Shown here in pieces: positions 38,545-51,000 of a stretch of DNA of 64,000 nucleotides. The notes below the pieces were generated by a model. It did no database searches, was not told the DNA's origin, and saw nothing but the letters and a program-made list of their open reading frames with translations. This stretch comes from Nocardia cyriacigeorgica (GTDB lineage: Bacteria > Actinomycetota > Actinomycetes > Mycobacteriales > Mycobacteriaceae). Position numbers and translations under genes: made by a program. Positions within the stretch are counted from its first letter, which is position 1. Each line of letters begins with the position of its first letter. The stretch is from the NCBI RefSeq assembly GCF_029868385.1, contig NZ_JARWNX010000029.1, positions 1 to 64,000 of the forward strand, given 5' to 3'.

Positions 38545-39612
38545 CTACCCGCGGTGAGTATCCAGAAATTCGAGGATATGGCCGAAAACATCGAGGGCGG
38601 CGCCGCGGCCTATAAAGGTATCCAGATGCCCGTAACCGGGGATTTCGACGTAGTCGACCTCGAGTTCGGGGTGACGGGCGGTGAGCACCTCATGGCAGAG
38701 ACGATTGGAGTCGTACCAGAACTTGTTGTCACTGCCGGACATCAGCAGCACCGGGCAGTCGATCCGGTCGGCATGGTCGAGGGCATTCTCGGGTAACGCC
38801 CGGTAACGGTCGTCGCGTTCGTGCCAGCGAACCACGGTATGCGCCAGTTCGATCCGGCGCATATGCGGCATTATCCACAGCGGGACAGGGCCTAGCAGAT
38901 CGGCCAGCCGATCATGGGTACGGGGATCGAGATTACGGTGCAGGAACAACTCACCGCCCAACCCCCAGTTCCTGTGGACCAGACGGCACGTCGGGTCGGC
39001 GCAGTCACCGCGGCGCGACATCGCAGCGAACAGCGGGGTGTACCGCGACCACAGACCGACCTTGCGAAAGTCGGCCGGAATGTGGTTGACCCGGCTCCGC
39101 AGCAGTTCACCACCCAGTGCCACCCGCAGCCGGGAGGATCCACTCATCTTCGGTGTGAGAAAAACGCCCTGGGCGACGACACCTGCCAGGCCGGGCAGCA
39201 GGCCTGCCGCGAGGCTCATGGAGAGGGTGAGCGCGCCGATGCACTGGGCGACGATATAGAGCGGGCGCTCGCCGATTACGCCTCGGATCTGCGCGACAGC
39301 GTCGGGTATATCGTACAGGGCGACGTCATCGTAGGTGAATCGCGCACCGGATTCGTTGTACGGCAGTCGGGAACTACCGCGCCAATCCAGCAGCCACGGT
39401 TCGTATCCGGCGTCCACCAGCACATCGGCCAGATTGCGGATTTCGGGCAGCAGGAACATCTCTGACGATGCCGCATGGCCGTGTAGCAGCAGTACCGCAG
39501 GACGTGTCGGATCACCGGTGTCTACACGACGCAACAGAAGCCGGGTACCGTCTCCGGCGCGGAACGGGATTTCTCCGAGTCGCTGCCGATCGGCTACTGG
39601 AAACAGGGTCAT
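38545..39612 (-). CDS. Alpha/beta hydrolase with cysteine at the nucleophile position
   Basis: This is a 355-residue protein. VLLLHGHAAS is the oxyanion-hole strand. VAQCIGALTL is the nucleophile elbow with Cys in place of Ser. MSGSDNKFWYDSN carries the acid and IPGYGHLDTF the catalytic His, so the triad reads Cys-Asp-His. As I recall it, this type (VAHCxG) occurs at the C-terminus of GMC-oxidoreductase-linked hydrolases. Its ATG overlaps the stop of the carrier-reductase gene (ATGA), so translation is coupled. In this locus it may release, transfer or trim the synthase product. A gap of 287 bases before the next gene holds no protein I trust. Confidence 0.82.
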   Translation of the reverse strand: MTLFPVADRQRLGEIPFRAGDGTRLLLRRVDTGDPTRPAVLLLHGHAASSEMFLLPEIRNLADVLVDAGYEPWLLDWRGSSRLPYNESGARFTYDDVALYDIPDAVAQIRGVIGERPLYIVAQCIGALTLSMSLAAGLLPGLAGVVAQGVFLTPKMSGSSRLRVALGGELLRSRVNHIPADFRKVGLWSRYTPLFAAMSRRGDCADPTCRLVHRNWGLGGELFLHRNLDPRTHDRLADLLGPVPLWIMPHMRRIELAHTVVRWHERDDRYRALPENALDHADRIDCPVLLMSGSDNKFWYDSNRLCHEVLTARHPELEVDYVEIPGYGHLDTFIGRGAALDVFGHILEFLDTHRG

Positions 39613-42023
39613 CGGTCGAGTTCCTTCATTCGCTTGCCGGGCAGCAGGTCGAGTAGTTCAGCAAGGGCGCGCAACGCGGGTTCGGCGAGCCCGAGGCTCA
39701 TTTGGGAGTACAGCCAGCCGAACCAGACAAGTTTGGCCGTCCGCTGCTCGCGGTCGGTGAGTTCCGGGTTGGTGCGCAAACCGTCGACCTGGTCCGGCAC
39801 ATAGCTGTGGGAAGGCACGACGACCTCGCCGCTCGCGAGGGTCGGTTCGCCGTCGCGGCCGATCTCGACGGCCAGCGCTCGGGTCTGCCGCCACCAGTCA
39901 CGCCGGGGGCGGGCCGTTTTCTGCCCCTCCAGCCACCAGAATTTTCCGTCGACATCACGCAGCCGAAGCCGATAGCGCAGCAACGGATGCCGCAGGCCGT
40001 GCTGACGCGGAATACCGGCCTGTGGCCGGACCCACATATCACCCGAAACCACTATCAGCGGCTCTGAATGGATTGCCGGACAGATTATTTCACCACCTAC
40101 ATCGACACGGCGCTCGTTCATGATCTGGTAGTTGCTGGCAATGGACAGGGTCAGCGACATGGTGCACCGATCGTCGCCGACCGTGCCCTCCAGGGTTTCC
40201 GGGAACCACAGGTGCGGCGAATCCGCGGGGCTCGGCAGAACTGCGACACCGGTGGCTGCCAGGCGCTCGATGGTCGCCTGCTGTGCCCGCGCATCGTGGC
40301 GCTGCACCGGTGGCAGCCCGTGCCGGGCGACGAACGCACGGGTGCGCTCACAGGTGGCTGCGGGAACATTCACCGAGGCCTCGCACAGCTGCCGGGCCGT
40401 CGGACTTTCCAGGACACGGGCCAGGAAAGCCAGCTCGGGCACCGGCTCGGATTTTATGCGCTGCACTGTTTCTGAACGCCACTGTTCCCAGGGTTGTACC
40501 CGTAACCCCATACCGGCGAGCGACATCTGGCTCACCACATCGTCGAGCGTGCTGGGGACGCCGGTCAAGTGGTAGTTGTACCCCCACGCGTCCGGGTCGC
40601 AGACGACGGCCGCTGTGATCCGGCTGACCCAGTCGACCGGCGCGGCATTCAGATAGGTGAACGCGGGCGCGGTGCGGAACCGGGTGAACGCGCCGCTGAA
40701 CGCGGTGCTCAGATCGCGCGGGTTGTGCGCACCGGTATGCGTGTTACCGCCGATACCGCCGGGACGCAGGAAGGTGACCACCACACCGTGTTCCCGGGCA
40801 CGGCGCAAGGCGGCCTCGGCAGCCCATTTGGACTGGTCGTATCCGGCCACCAATTTGTCGATATGCGCGACCGGATCGTCCTCGCCCATCGACTCGATAC
40901 CGAGCTCGTTGAATACCGCCACCGACGAAATATGGTGCAGCGGCTTACTTCTTCCGGTGGCCGCTAGTTCGGCGAGGGTGAGCGGTCCGAGCACATTGCT
41001 CTGCCGCAGTGAAGAGTAGCCGCGCAGGAAGTCGACGGCCGCCGCGACGTTGACAATGGCGTCCGCCTCTTCGGCCAGCGTGTTCCAGTTCTCCTCGGAC
41101 AACCCCAGCCGTGGTTTGCGAATATCACCCGCCAGCACCGTGACCCGGCGACGCACCTCCGCGGACCAGGGCAGCTGGAAGCTCGCCAGTGCAGCACCCA
41201 ATCGTTGCACGGCAGCCGCATCGTCGTCCGCGCGGACCAGGCAGGCAACATGCGCGTCGCTGTGCCGCAACAGATCCAGCAGCACGTGACTACCGAGGAA
41301 GCCGGTCGCTCCGGTCAGCAGGATTCGGCGCGGCGCGACCTTCTCCGGTGCGCCGACCCACGGGAGGTTGTCGGCGCCAGCGATATCGGCAACGATCCGG
41401 CGGAGATCCTCGTCGCCGCGGGTGGTGGCTGACGCGGCTGCCGGACGGCCGGCAGCCGCGTCCACCCCGTACGTGGTCAGCCAGCCCTTGGCCAGCCGGC
41501 GCGGACGAGCATCAGCGAACACGTCGTCGAGGCTGAGCTCGACCTCGAGTTCGCGGGCGATGGCCGCGACCAGGCCGACAGCGTCCACGGACTTGCCTCC
41601 GCCGTCGAAGAAATCGGTATCGGCGTCTATGGGGTCGGCCAAGAACCGGTTCGCGATCGCGGTCATGGCAGCAGCCAACCGATCGACATCCCGTTCACCG
41701 GGCGCCGCGGAGCCGACCGCCGGCTCGGGAATCGCCGGCGACCGATCGGCGGCCACCGGCTCGGCATCTGCGGGCGCCTCCGGCACCGACTCGGTGGTGG
41801 CGGGGTCACCAGGGCCCCGAGGATCAGCACGCGCCAACTGCCCAGTGCCGGTGTCGACAGTGGCCGGCGATGCGGCGTCGGCCACGGACTCGGCACCGGC
41901 CGCCGGTTTCGCGGCCCCCGCGCCGCGGGCGCGGGCGAGCAGTTCGGCGACGCTGAGCCCACCGCGGGCACCGGTTTCGACGAACTCTGTACGTGACCGT
42001 GGATCCACGGAAAATCCTTTCAT
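39609..42023 (-). CDS. Carrier protein plus thioester reductase plus extra C-terminal domain
   Basis: This is an 804-residue protein. The ATG at 42023 sits two bases after the megasynthase stop with GGGAG upstream. After a Pro/Ala-rich linker (about 30-120) comes a carrier domain with DFFDGGGKSVDAV (phosphopantetheine Ser near 41590). The reductase follows: TGATGFLGSH (NADPH loop), CLVRADDD, and catalytic GYDQSKWAAE. It is the type that releases acyl chains as aldehydes or alcohols. The last about 200 residues (WFPETLEGTV, LRYRLRLRDVDGKFWWLEGQK) look like the middle domain I recall between GMC oxidoreductases and alpha/beta hydrolases, which fits the hydrolase gene that follows. It acts as the final station of the synthase line. 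Confidence 0.88.
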   Translation of the reverse strand: MKGFSVDPRSRTEFVETGARGGLSVAELLARARGAGAAKPAAGAESVADAASPATVDTGTGQLARADPRGPGDPATTESVPEAPADAEPVAADRSPAIPEPAVGSAAPGERDVDRLAAAMTAIANRFLADPIDADTDFFDGGGKSVDAVGLVAAIARELEVELSLDDVFADARPRRLAKGWLTTYGVDAAAGRPAAASATTRGDEDLRRIVADIAGADNLPWVGAPEKVAPRRILLTGATGFLGSHVLLDLLRHSDAHVACLVRADDDAAAVQRLGAALASFQLPWSAEVRRRVTVLAGDIRKPRLGLSEENWNTLAEEADAIVNVAAAVDFLRGYSSLRQSNVLGPLTLAELAATGRSKPLHHISSVAVFNELGIESMGEDDPVAHIDKLVAGYDQSKWAAEAALRRAREHGVVVTFLRPGGIGGNTHTGAHNPRDLSTAFSGAFTRFRTAPAFTYLNAAPVDWVSRITAAVVCDPDAWGYNYHLTGVPSTLDDVVSQMSLAGMGLRVQPWEQWRSETVQRIKSEPVPELAFLARVLESPTARQLCEASVNVPAATCERTRAFVARHGLPPVQRHDARAQQATIERLAATGVAVLPSPADSPHLWFPETLEGTVGDDRCTMSLTLSIASNYQIMNERRVDVGGEIICPAIHSEPLIVVSGDMWVRPQAGIPRQHGLRHPLLRYRLRLRDVDGKFWWLEGQKTARPRRDWWRQTRALAVEIGRDGEPTLASGEVVVPSHSYVPDQVDGLRTNPELTDREQRTAKLVWFGWLYSQMSLGLAEPALRALAELLDLLPGKRMKELDR

Positions 42024-42025
42024 AC

Positions 42026-45000
42026 TCAGTGCTCCCACGATCGGAACGACCGTAAGTGTTCCGGCGACATCGTGATGTCGAGCGCCGGCTCGTCGATATC
42101 ACCTGGCCGGCCGGCGAGGGTCGCGATCAGACGGCGGGCGGGAAGGTTGCGGCCGGTGTTCTGCACGACGAAGCGCACCCCAGCGCAGCCCGCGGCTTCG
42201 GCCCGGTCGGCGAGGTGGCCGAGCAGCCGTTCCTCCACGCCGCGGCCGAGGGCACGGCAGCTCAGATGCCAGCCCAGAACCTGAATAGTTTCGCCGTCGA
42301 CAACCACGGCCAGTACCCCGATGCGGCCGTAGTCACCGAAGCGGTCGCGGGCGGTGGCCGTCCACACCTCTCCGTCACGACGCCATTGATCGAGCTCGGT
42401 GTCCGCGGCCTTGTGCAACGCGAACTGGTTGGTGCGCCGGATGAGCTGGGCGGCGCGCTCGACGTTCTCATCGTCCAGTTCCGCGATATCGACCGCGAGT
42501 TCGAGCTGAGCCAGGAACTCGCCGAACTCTGTGCGACTGCGCGCCGCCGCCCGGTCGCGTTCCTGGGTGTAGTACTGCGTGCGGGTGGCGTCCTCGGCCG
42601 TCGTAGCGACCGGCACCAACGGCCAAAGCCGAGCCAAGAATGCATCCAGCTCGCCAGCCGGGGGGCAGGTCACGCTCAGTACTTCGGGCAGAGCATCCCG
42701 CATCCGGGCAAGTTCGACAGGATTGTCGTCGAGGAAGACAAAACTATCGAGCCCGAGCCCCAATTCCCGGGCGGCCGCGGCGATTCGCTCGGACTTGGGA
42801 CGCCAACCCGTGGAGATCACGTGGAAATGCTCCGCGTGCAATACCGAGTCCGGCCGCTCCAACACCGCCCGGACGATCGCATCGTCATTGTTGCTGACCA
42901 GCACCAGCAGCACACCCGCGGCACGCCATTGCAGCAATCGCCGGGCCAACCGGGCTCGTGGCCCAGCGAGCTCGACGTGCTCGGGACCCGCCTCGGCGGC
43001 GACACCACCCCACAGCGTCTCGTCACCGTCCACCGCGATCACCTTCGGCGGCCGTGCGGTGAGAGTGGCGAGGACATCGGCGAGCTTCAATGCCACCGCC
43101 GCTTGGAATTCCGGAGTGAACGGAAGATGAGCGAGGTCCTCGGTGTGCGCGTCGAACCACTCATCGACGTCGTGACCCGCGGTCCACTCGTCCGCACCGA
43201 TTACGGCAACGCCTGGTAGCTCTCGCAGAGCATCGGACAGCTGCCGCTCCCAGCGGACCAGACGGTCCTCGGGCGCACGCGCCGGAAGGAATCCGACGAC
43301 CAGCGGGTGCCGGGTCCGCTCGGCGACCGACCGGATTGCGGCCAGGTACTCGACGCCGAGCTCGGTCAGCAGTTCGTCATCGATCGGGCCGAATCGCGGT
43401 AGATCGGCTGCACGCACCAACACGACACCGGCGGTTGTCGAGGGTGTAAAGAAGACTCCGGCGGGATCACGCAACCCTGTCAGCACGTGGTGGTACGGCG
43501 CCTCGGCAACCGCGGCACCGTCGAATACGAGCCCGCACAGCTGTGGCAGCGAGCCCAGCGCAAACGTTGCGGCCAGCGCGACAACCGGGGTGGTGCAGCT
43601 CTTGTCGGTTCCGATCTCCAGGCGGCTCGCCGCCGAGACCGCCGGCCCGCCGACACCGTGTTGAGAGAGTTCGGAATATGTCGCGGACGAATCTATTTCA
43701 CCACCAGAAGCCGCAGCAGGCTGTAGGGCCGCCGACGCCGATCCGGTAGCCCCGGCCGGAACCGCGGTGGTGGGCTGCGGCACTGCCGGCTGATCTGGGG
43801 TGCGGGCGATATCTGCAAGGAGGTCGAGGTATTGCGCGCCGAGGTCGGCACAGGCCCGCTCATCGAGGATATCTCGGTTGAAGGTGATGCCGATGCGGCC
43901 GAGATCGGCCATCACCGTCACCATCAGATCGAGGTCGGTATAGCCACTGGTGGCCGGCAACAGCTCCAGATTCCGGAGCCCGGAACCGGATCGCAGGAAA
44001 TTGAAGTAGACCTCTACCATCGGCGCGTTGTCCCGGTACAGCCCTTCGGCCGCGAGCAAGGCCAACACGTCGGAGAATCCGAGACCCTGGGCGAGCAGCG
44101 CACGCAGCCCGGAACCTGTGCGGTCCAGCACATCGGCGGCCGCGTCCCCGGGGTGGACGCTCGCCGGATATGGCATCGGCACACCGAAGTAGCCGATAGC
44201 GCGCTCCGCGTCACCATAGATCCGGGTATCCACCGGGACCGCGACGACGAATTTGCCGACGCCTCGGCGTCGAGCCAGCAGAATCGTCAAGGCGCCGAGA
44301 AAGAATGCGGCCGGGGTGATGTCCAGCTCGCGGGCTCGTTCCCCCACCCGGTCCAACAGCCCTGCGGGGAGGTCCAGTGCCAGCGTCCCGCAACGATAGG
44401 ACCTGATCGCCGGACGGGGATGGGCCAAGGTCAGTTCGAGCCGCTGGCTTCCCGCGAATTCCGCACGCCGGTCGGCGTTTCCGCTGGCGGCCGGCCGATG
44501 CTGCTGGGCCGCGATGAGGTCGTCGATATCCTGATTCGACACCACCGCTTCCGGCGGGCGGCGGTCGAGTTCTGAATCGAGCTCATCTGCTACCACGAGC
44601 ATCGACGCGATATCGGACACACTGTGATGGGCACCGTAGAGGAGAACCTGTTCCCCGCTATCGGATTCGAGCAGTTCGAATCTCCACAGCGGCCCGGTTG
44701 CCAGGTCGAACGGCGGCTCGAACAGGGAGCGCAGCCGGTCGGCCACCGTGTGATCGCTCAGATCGTCGACGCGGATCGCGCGCAACAGCGCCCCCGCCGG
44801 TTCGCGCCGCACCGCCAGGCCCCGGCCATGCTCGAGGCTCGGCACAACTGCCGCGCGTAGTGCCGCATGCCGACCGGCCAACCGGTGCAGCATGGCGACC
44901 AGCTGGGGTTCGGTGACCGCAACGCGCAACCGAACCGCCGACGACACGACATGTGCGGCCGCCGGAACCCCCGCTTGCGCGGCGCGCAGCAATCGCATCA

Positions 45001-48000
45001 TGTCGCGCGTCGCGGGGTAGGACTGGACCTCGGGCGTTTCTACAGACGCGGTGGATGCCGCACCCTGGATCTCTCCACCGGCCACGGCGGATACGAGGTG
45101 ACGCGCAAGCGATATCGGGGTTGGATTGTCGAAAACCGCTTGCACCGCGATGGTGGCCCCGGTCGCCGCACGCAGTCCGTTCCGCAATTCGACAACGGTC
45201 AGCGAATCGAACCCTAGGGTCTGGAAGGACTGTTCGGCATCGATGTCCTCGGCCCGGTTATGGCCCAGCACCGCCGCGATTTGTGCGCGAACAACGTCAG
45301 ATGCCGCGGCAACAGCCTCGTTTTCGCTCATTCGCGCCAGGCGATCAGCGAACCGCCTGGCGGCGTCAGGATCGACTGTCCCAGTCGCGGCTGCCGGTCT
45401 GGGAGCGCCCCGAACCAGGCTCCGCAGCAGCGGTGGCACCGTGTCGACACGGACGGTGGCGTCGAAGCGGGCCGGAACCAGGATGGACTCGGGCAGTCCG
45501 ATCGCCGTGTCGAACAGTTTCATTCCGTCCTGCGGTGCCAGCGCCGCGACCCCGGCGCGGCGCGCCCGGTCTCGATCGCCACCGCGCAAAGTATCCGCCA
45601 GACCGACGGCCCACATCCCCCAAGCCAGCGATTGGCCGGGCAGACCGTGCGCGACGCGATGGGTGGCCAGTGCGTCCAGGAAGCTGTTGGCCGCCGCGTA
45701 ATTCGCCTGGCCCGGGGCGCCCACGACACCCGATACCGAGGAGAACAGCACGAACAGCGCCAGTTCGAGGTGTGCCGTCGCCTCGTGCAGATGAAGTGCG
45801 GCATCGACTTTAGGGGCGAGTACCGCGGCCAGCCGGTCGGGGGTCAGCGAACCGACCGTACCGTCATCGATGACGCCGGCGATATGCACGACTCCGGTCA
45901 GTGTGGTGCGTGCTACCAGTTCCCGGACGCTCCCGGCATCGGTGATATCACAGGCCACAGCGTCCACCTCGGCGCCGAGTCCGACCAATTCCGCGCACAG
46001 TTCCTGCGCGCCCGGGGAGGCCATCCCGCGCCGACCGGCGAGCAGCAGTCGCTTCACTCCGTGCTTGTCCACCAGATGTCGCGCAATCAGCGAGCCGATA
46101 CCGCCGAATGCGCCGGTGACCAGTACCGAGCCGCCCTCCAGCAGCTGGCCCCCTGGCCCCGGCCCGGTTATCGGCGCGCGCTGCAGCCGGGGCACCTGGG
46201 CTTGCCCGCCACGGAATACCAGCTGCGGCTCGCCGACGGCGCGGACTGCGCCGAGATCGAGCGGGCCATCCGTGTCCACCAGCACGATCCGGCCCGGGTT
46301 CTCCGTCTGCGCCGACCGCACCAGACCCCAGACCGCGGCACCGGCCAGATCGACCACATCCTCACCGGGCAGTGCCACGGCACCGCGCGTATGCACCACC
46401 AGCGTCGTCTCGGTGTGCTGATTGTCTTCCAGCCACTCCTGTAGTGTCGCCAGCATCTCGCGGGTAGCTGCGTGCACGACACCCGCGGTGGTTCCTGCCA
46501 TACTTTCGACGACCATGATCGATGCGGACGCGTCCGGTGTCGCAGCGCGGCGAGCGGCCTGCCATTCGACCCGGAACAGGTCGCCATCGGACTTCGACAG
46601 CGGCGCGGGTGCCAGCTTGTCGACGGCCACCGGCCGGCCGACCACGGACGCCGTCACCACCGGCCGGCCGACGGGATCGACGGCGAGCAGCGACAGCGCC
46701 ACCCCGGCGCCAGTACTTCCGGCACTGCCTGTTCCCGACCGGCGCAGCCGCACCCGCAGCGACGTGGCACCGGACGCCGAAACCGTCACATCGTTCCAGA
46801 CCAGCGGCAGATACACCTGGTCGCCGTCTTCATCGGCGATCAGCATCGCGTGCAGCGCGGCGTCCAGCAAGGCGGGGTGCAGGCAGTAGTCGCCCGCATC
46901 GGAGTGCACGGGTTCGGGCAGGGTGATATCGGCGAAGATTTCCGCACCGCGCCGCCACACCTCACGAACACCTTGAAAGGCCGGACCGTACCCGTAGCCC
47001 CGGGCGTTCAGGCGCGCGTACGCATCGTCGAATTCGACGGGAACGGCACCGTCGGGCGGCCACACACCGAATGACTCGGCCGTACCGGTCCCCATCGAGG
47101 CCACCGTGGGGCACAGTACGCCGTGGGCGTGCCGTTGCCACGGCCCGGTATCGCCTTCGGGCCTGGAGTAGATCGATATCACCCGGTCGTCCGCGGTTCG
47201 GGCCTCGCCGACAAGAGCCTGGATCTGCACTGCACCCCGGTCCGGCAGCACCAGCGGCGCCTCCAGAATCAGTTCGCGCAGTGAGCCACAACCGACTTCG
47301 TCCCCAGCACGGACGGCCAGTTCGATGAATCCGGAGCCCGGGAACAGGATCGCCCCCGATACCGCGTGGTCGGCGAGCCAGGGCAGCGATGTCACCGCGA
47401 GCGAACCGATCAGCGCCACCTGGTCGGATTCGGGCTGCGGCACCACCGCGGCTACGAGCGGGTGCCCGGTCCGGGCCCAGCCCAGCGCGCCCGAATACCC
47501 GGCGGGAGCTTCGGGTTCCAGCCAGAAACGGGTGCGCTGGAAGGCATAGGTCGGCAATTCGACACGGTGCGCGCCCGCATAGCACCCGGACCAGTCCACG
47601 GTCACGCCCGCAACGTGTAGCTGGGCGGCCGAGGTGAGCATCCGCGACAGACCACCGTCACCGCGCAGCACGGTCGCGCCGATGTAGACCTCGGCCTCCC
47701 GGTCCATCGCATGCACAGTTTCCTCGATACCGACGGTGAGCAGCGGGTGCGGGCCCACTTCGAGGAACGTCCGGTGCCCAGCCCGGTAGGCGGCACGCAC
47801 GGCCTGTTCGAACAGCACCGTCCCGCGAACGTTGCGATACCAGTAGTCCGCGTCGAGTTCGGTGGTGTCGAGCAGGTCACCCTGCATTGTGGAGAAGAAT
47901 GCGACAGGCGCGGCGCCGGCCTTCGTACCGGCGAATGCCCGTTCCAGCTCGTCGCGAACGGTGTCGACGTGATGTGAATGCGAGCTGTAGTCGACCGCAA

Positions 48001-51000
48001 TACGCCGTCCCCAGATGTTATCCGCCTCGCATCGGGCCAGCAGTTCGTCGATGGCTGTGCGGTCACCGGAGACGACAGTGGACGCGGGCCCATTGATCGC
48101 GGCGATCTCGAGCCGGCCTTCCCAGGGCGCGAGCAGCTCACGGACCTGGTCGGGTGAGCTCGCCACCGTCGCCATAGCACCGGAGCCCGCCAGCCCGGCC
48201 AGCGCCCGGCCGCGCCGCGCCACCAGCCCCGCGGCCTCGCGCAGGGTCAGGGCGCCCGCCACGCAGGCGGCCGCGATCTCCGCCTGCGAATGGCCGATCA
48301 CCGCCGCCGGGCGCACACCCAGCGATTCCCACAATCGCGTCAACGATATGGCCACCGCGAACAACACCGGCTGGACCACATCCAGCCGATCCAGTTCGGG
48401 CGCGCCGGCGGCACCATCGAGTACCTCGAGCAGCGACCAGTCGACGAATTCACGTAGTACCTTCTCGCATTCGCGTAACCGGTCGGCGAATACCGGCGAG
48501 GTCTCGAGCAGTTCCAGCGCCATCCCCTGCCATTGCGAACCGTTGCCGGCGAAAACGAAGACAGGATCGCCGGCCCCGGTACGCCGACCGCGGACGACGT
48601 CGTCGGAAGGCTCGCCGGCGCTCAGCGCCCGCAGTCCGGACAGGAGCCGGTCGCGATCGGTGCCCAACACCACCGCGCGGGCATCGAACGACGACCGGGT
48701 GGTCACCAGCGACCAGCCCACGTCCACCGGATCCAGATCGGGCCGGCGCTCCAGATGTTCGAGTAGCCGCGCCGCCTGGGCAGTCAAGGCATCGTCCGTC
48801 GCGCCCGACAACACGAGCGGCAGGACAGCCCGTCGCTCGGACACCACCGCGGATCGTTGCGTTGCAGGGACGGCCGCCGATTCGGTTGGACGCGCCACGA
48901 GATCTGTGGGTGCCTGCATTTCGGGCTGCTCGCCCGCCGGTCCCGCCGATGTGGTAGCCGGCGGCTCCTCCAGAATGACGTGCACATTGGTGCCGCTGAT
49001 CCCGAACGACGAGACGCCCGCACGACGGGGACGACCGGCCACGGTCAGCCATTCACGGGACTCGGTGAGCAGCTTCACCGCGCCTGCCGACCAATCGACA
49101 TGGGTGCTGGGCGCGTCCACGTGCAATGTCGCGGGGAGGATTCGGTGCCGCATCGACGCCACCATCTTGATGACACCGCCGACCCCCGACGCCGCCTGCG
49201 TATGACCGAGGTTGGACTTCAACGAACCCAGCCAGAGTGGTCGGTCATCCGGCCGGCCCTGACCGTAGGTGGCCAGCAGCGCCTGCGCTTCGATGGGGTC
49301 GCCGAGTGTGGTCCCGGTGCCGTGTGCCTCCACGGCGTCGACCTCGGCGGCAGTGAGCCCCGCATCGGCCAGCGCCCGGGTGATAACCCGGCGCTGCGAC
49401 GGACCGTTTGGCGCGGCCATTCCATTGCTGGCACCGTCCTGGTTGACTGCCGAGCCGCGCACGACCGCGAGCACCGGATGCCCGTTGCGCACTGCGTCCG
49501 ACAAGCGTTCCAGCACCACCACGGCCGCGCCGTCGGAGAAACCGGTACCGTCGGCAGCGTCGGCGAACGCCTTCACCCGGCCGTCGGGCGCGAGCCCGCG
49601 CTGACGGGAGAACCCGACAAATACATTGGGCGTCGACATCACCGTCACACCACCGGCCAACGCCAGTGAACATTCACCGGCCCGTAGCGCTTGTACCCCG
49701 AGGTGCATGGCGACCAGCGAAGACGAGCACGCGGTATCCACCGATACCGCCGGCCCTTCCAACCCGAGCGTGTACGCCACCCGACCGGATACGACACTGC
49801 TGGTGCCGCTTTCGCCGAGGAAGGCCTCGGCGCCCGCCGGTATCCGGCCAGCCAGCCGGGATACGTAATCGATATAGGAAACTCCGGCGTAGACACCGGT
49901 CGCGCTGCCCCGCAATGTTTTCGGATCTATCCCGGCGCGTTCCAGGGCCTCCCACGAAACTTCCAGCATCAACCGCTGCTGCGGATCCATAGCAGCGGCT
50001 TCCCGCGGGCTGATCCGGAAGAAGCTGGCGTCGAAATCGGCGGCGGTGTCCAGGAATCCGCCGGTGCGAGTGTAGCTTGTACCGGGCGTATCGGGATCCG
50101 GATCGAACAGGGTGTCCAGGTCCCAGCCGCGGTCGTCCGGAAACGGCGACTGCACCGTGCCGCGGTTCCCCACTAGATCCCACAGATCGTCCATCGACGC
50201 CACCCCTCCGGGATAGCGACAACCGATTCCGACGACCACGACCGGGTCGTCGGCGGATGTGCCCCGCGCTCCGCGTGCCGCCTCGTGGCCGGCCGACGAC
50301 TCGTTCGATAGTTCGAGCGTGTCCAGGAGGTGGTCGGCGAGACCGTCCGGGGTGGGATAGTCGAAGACGGTAGTGGCGGGCAGTGCGACCCCGGTCATCT
50401 GACGCAACCGATCGCGGAGTTCGACAGCTCCCAGCGAGTTGAACCCGAGATCCTTGAATGTTGCTTCGGGTTCCACCGCGTGGCCACCGTCATGGCCCAG
50501 CACCGTGGCGGCCTGATCTCGGATGATCGACAGGAGCAGCCGGCGCCGATCCGGCCCGGGTAGTCCTTCCAGGCGGGCGACGATCCGCGGTTGTTCGACG
50601 ACGCGGCGCGGCGCCGGCCGGGCCGCGGTGAGTAGAGCGGCCAACCGGTCCGTTGGCACCTCGCGAACGGCGAACGAATCAATATGCGCCACCGGATTGC
50701 CCGAGATGTCCGCGAAATCAGCGCGGACCTGCCGATCGCCGATCACGCTGAGCCGCACCCGGAGCACCGGCGAACCTCCGGTCCGCAACGATACCCCGGA
50801 CCAGGAGAACGGGAAGAGCACGCTGCCGGGTTGCGCCTCGACGCCGGTGAATCCGACAGCGTGCATAGCGGCGTCGAGCAGCGCCGGATGCAGACCGAAA
50901 AGTCCTGCATCGCGCAGAGTCGAGTCCGGCGCCCCGACCTCCGCGAACACCTCCGTACCCGCCCGCCAGGCAGCCCGTAATCCGCGGAAAGCTGGCCCGA

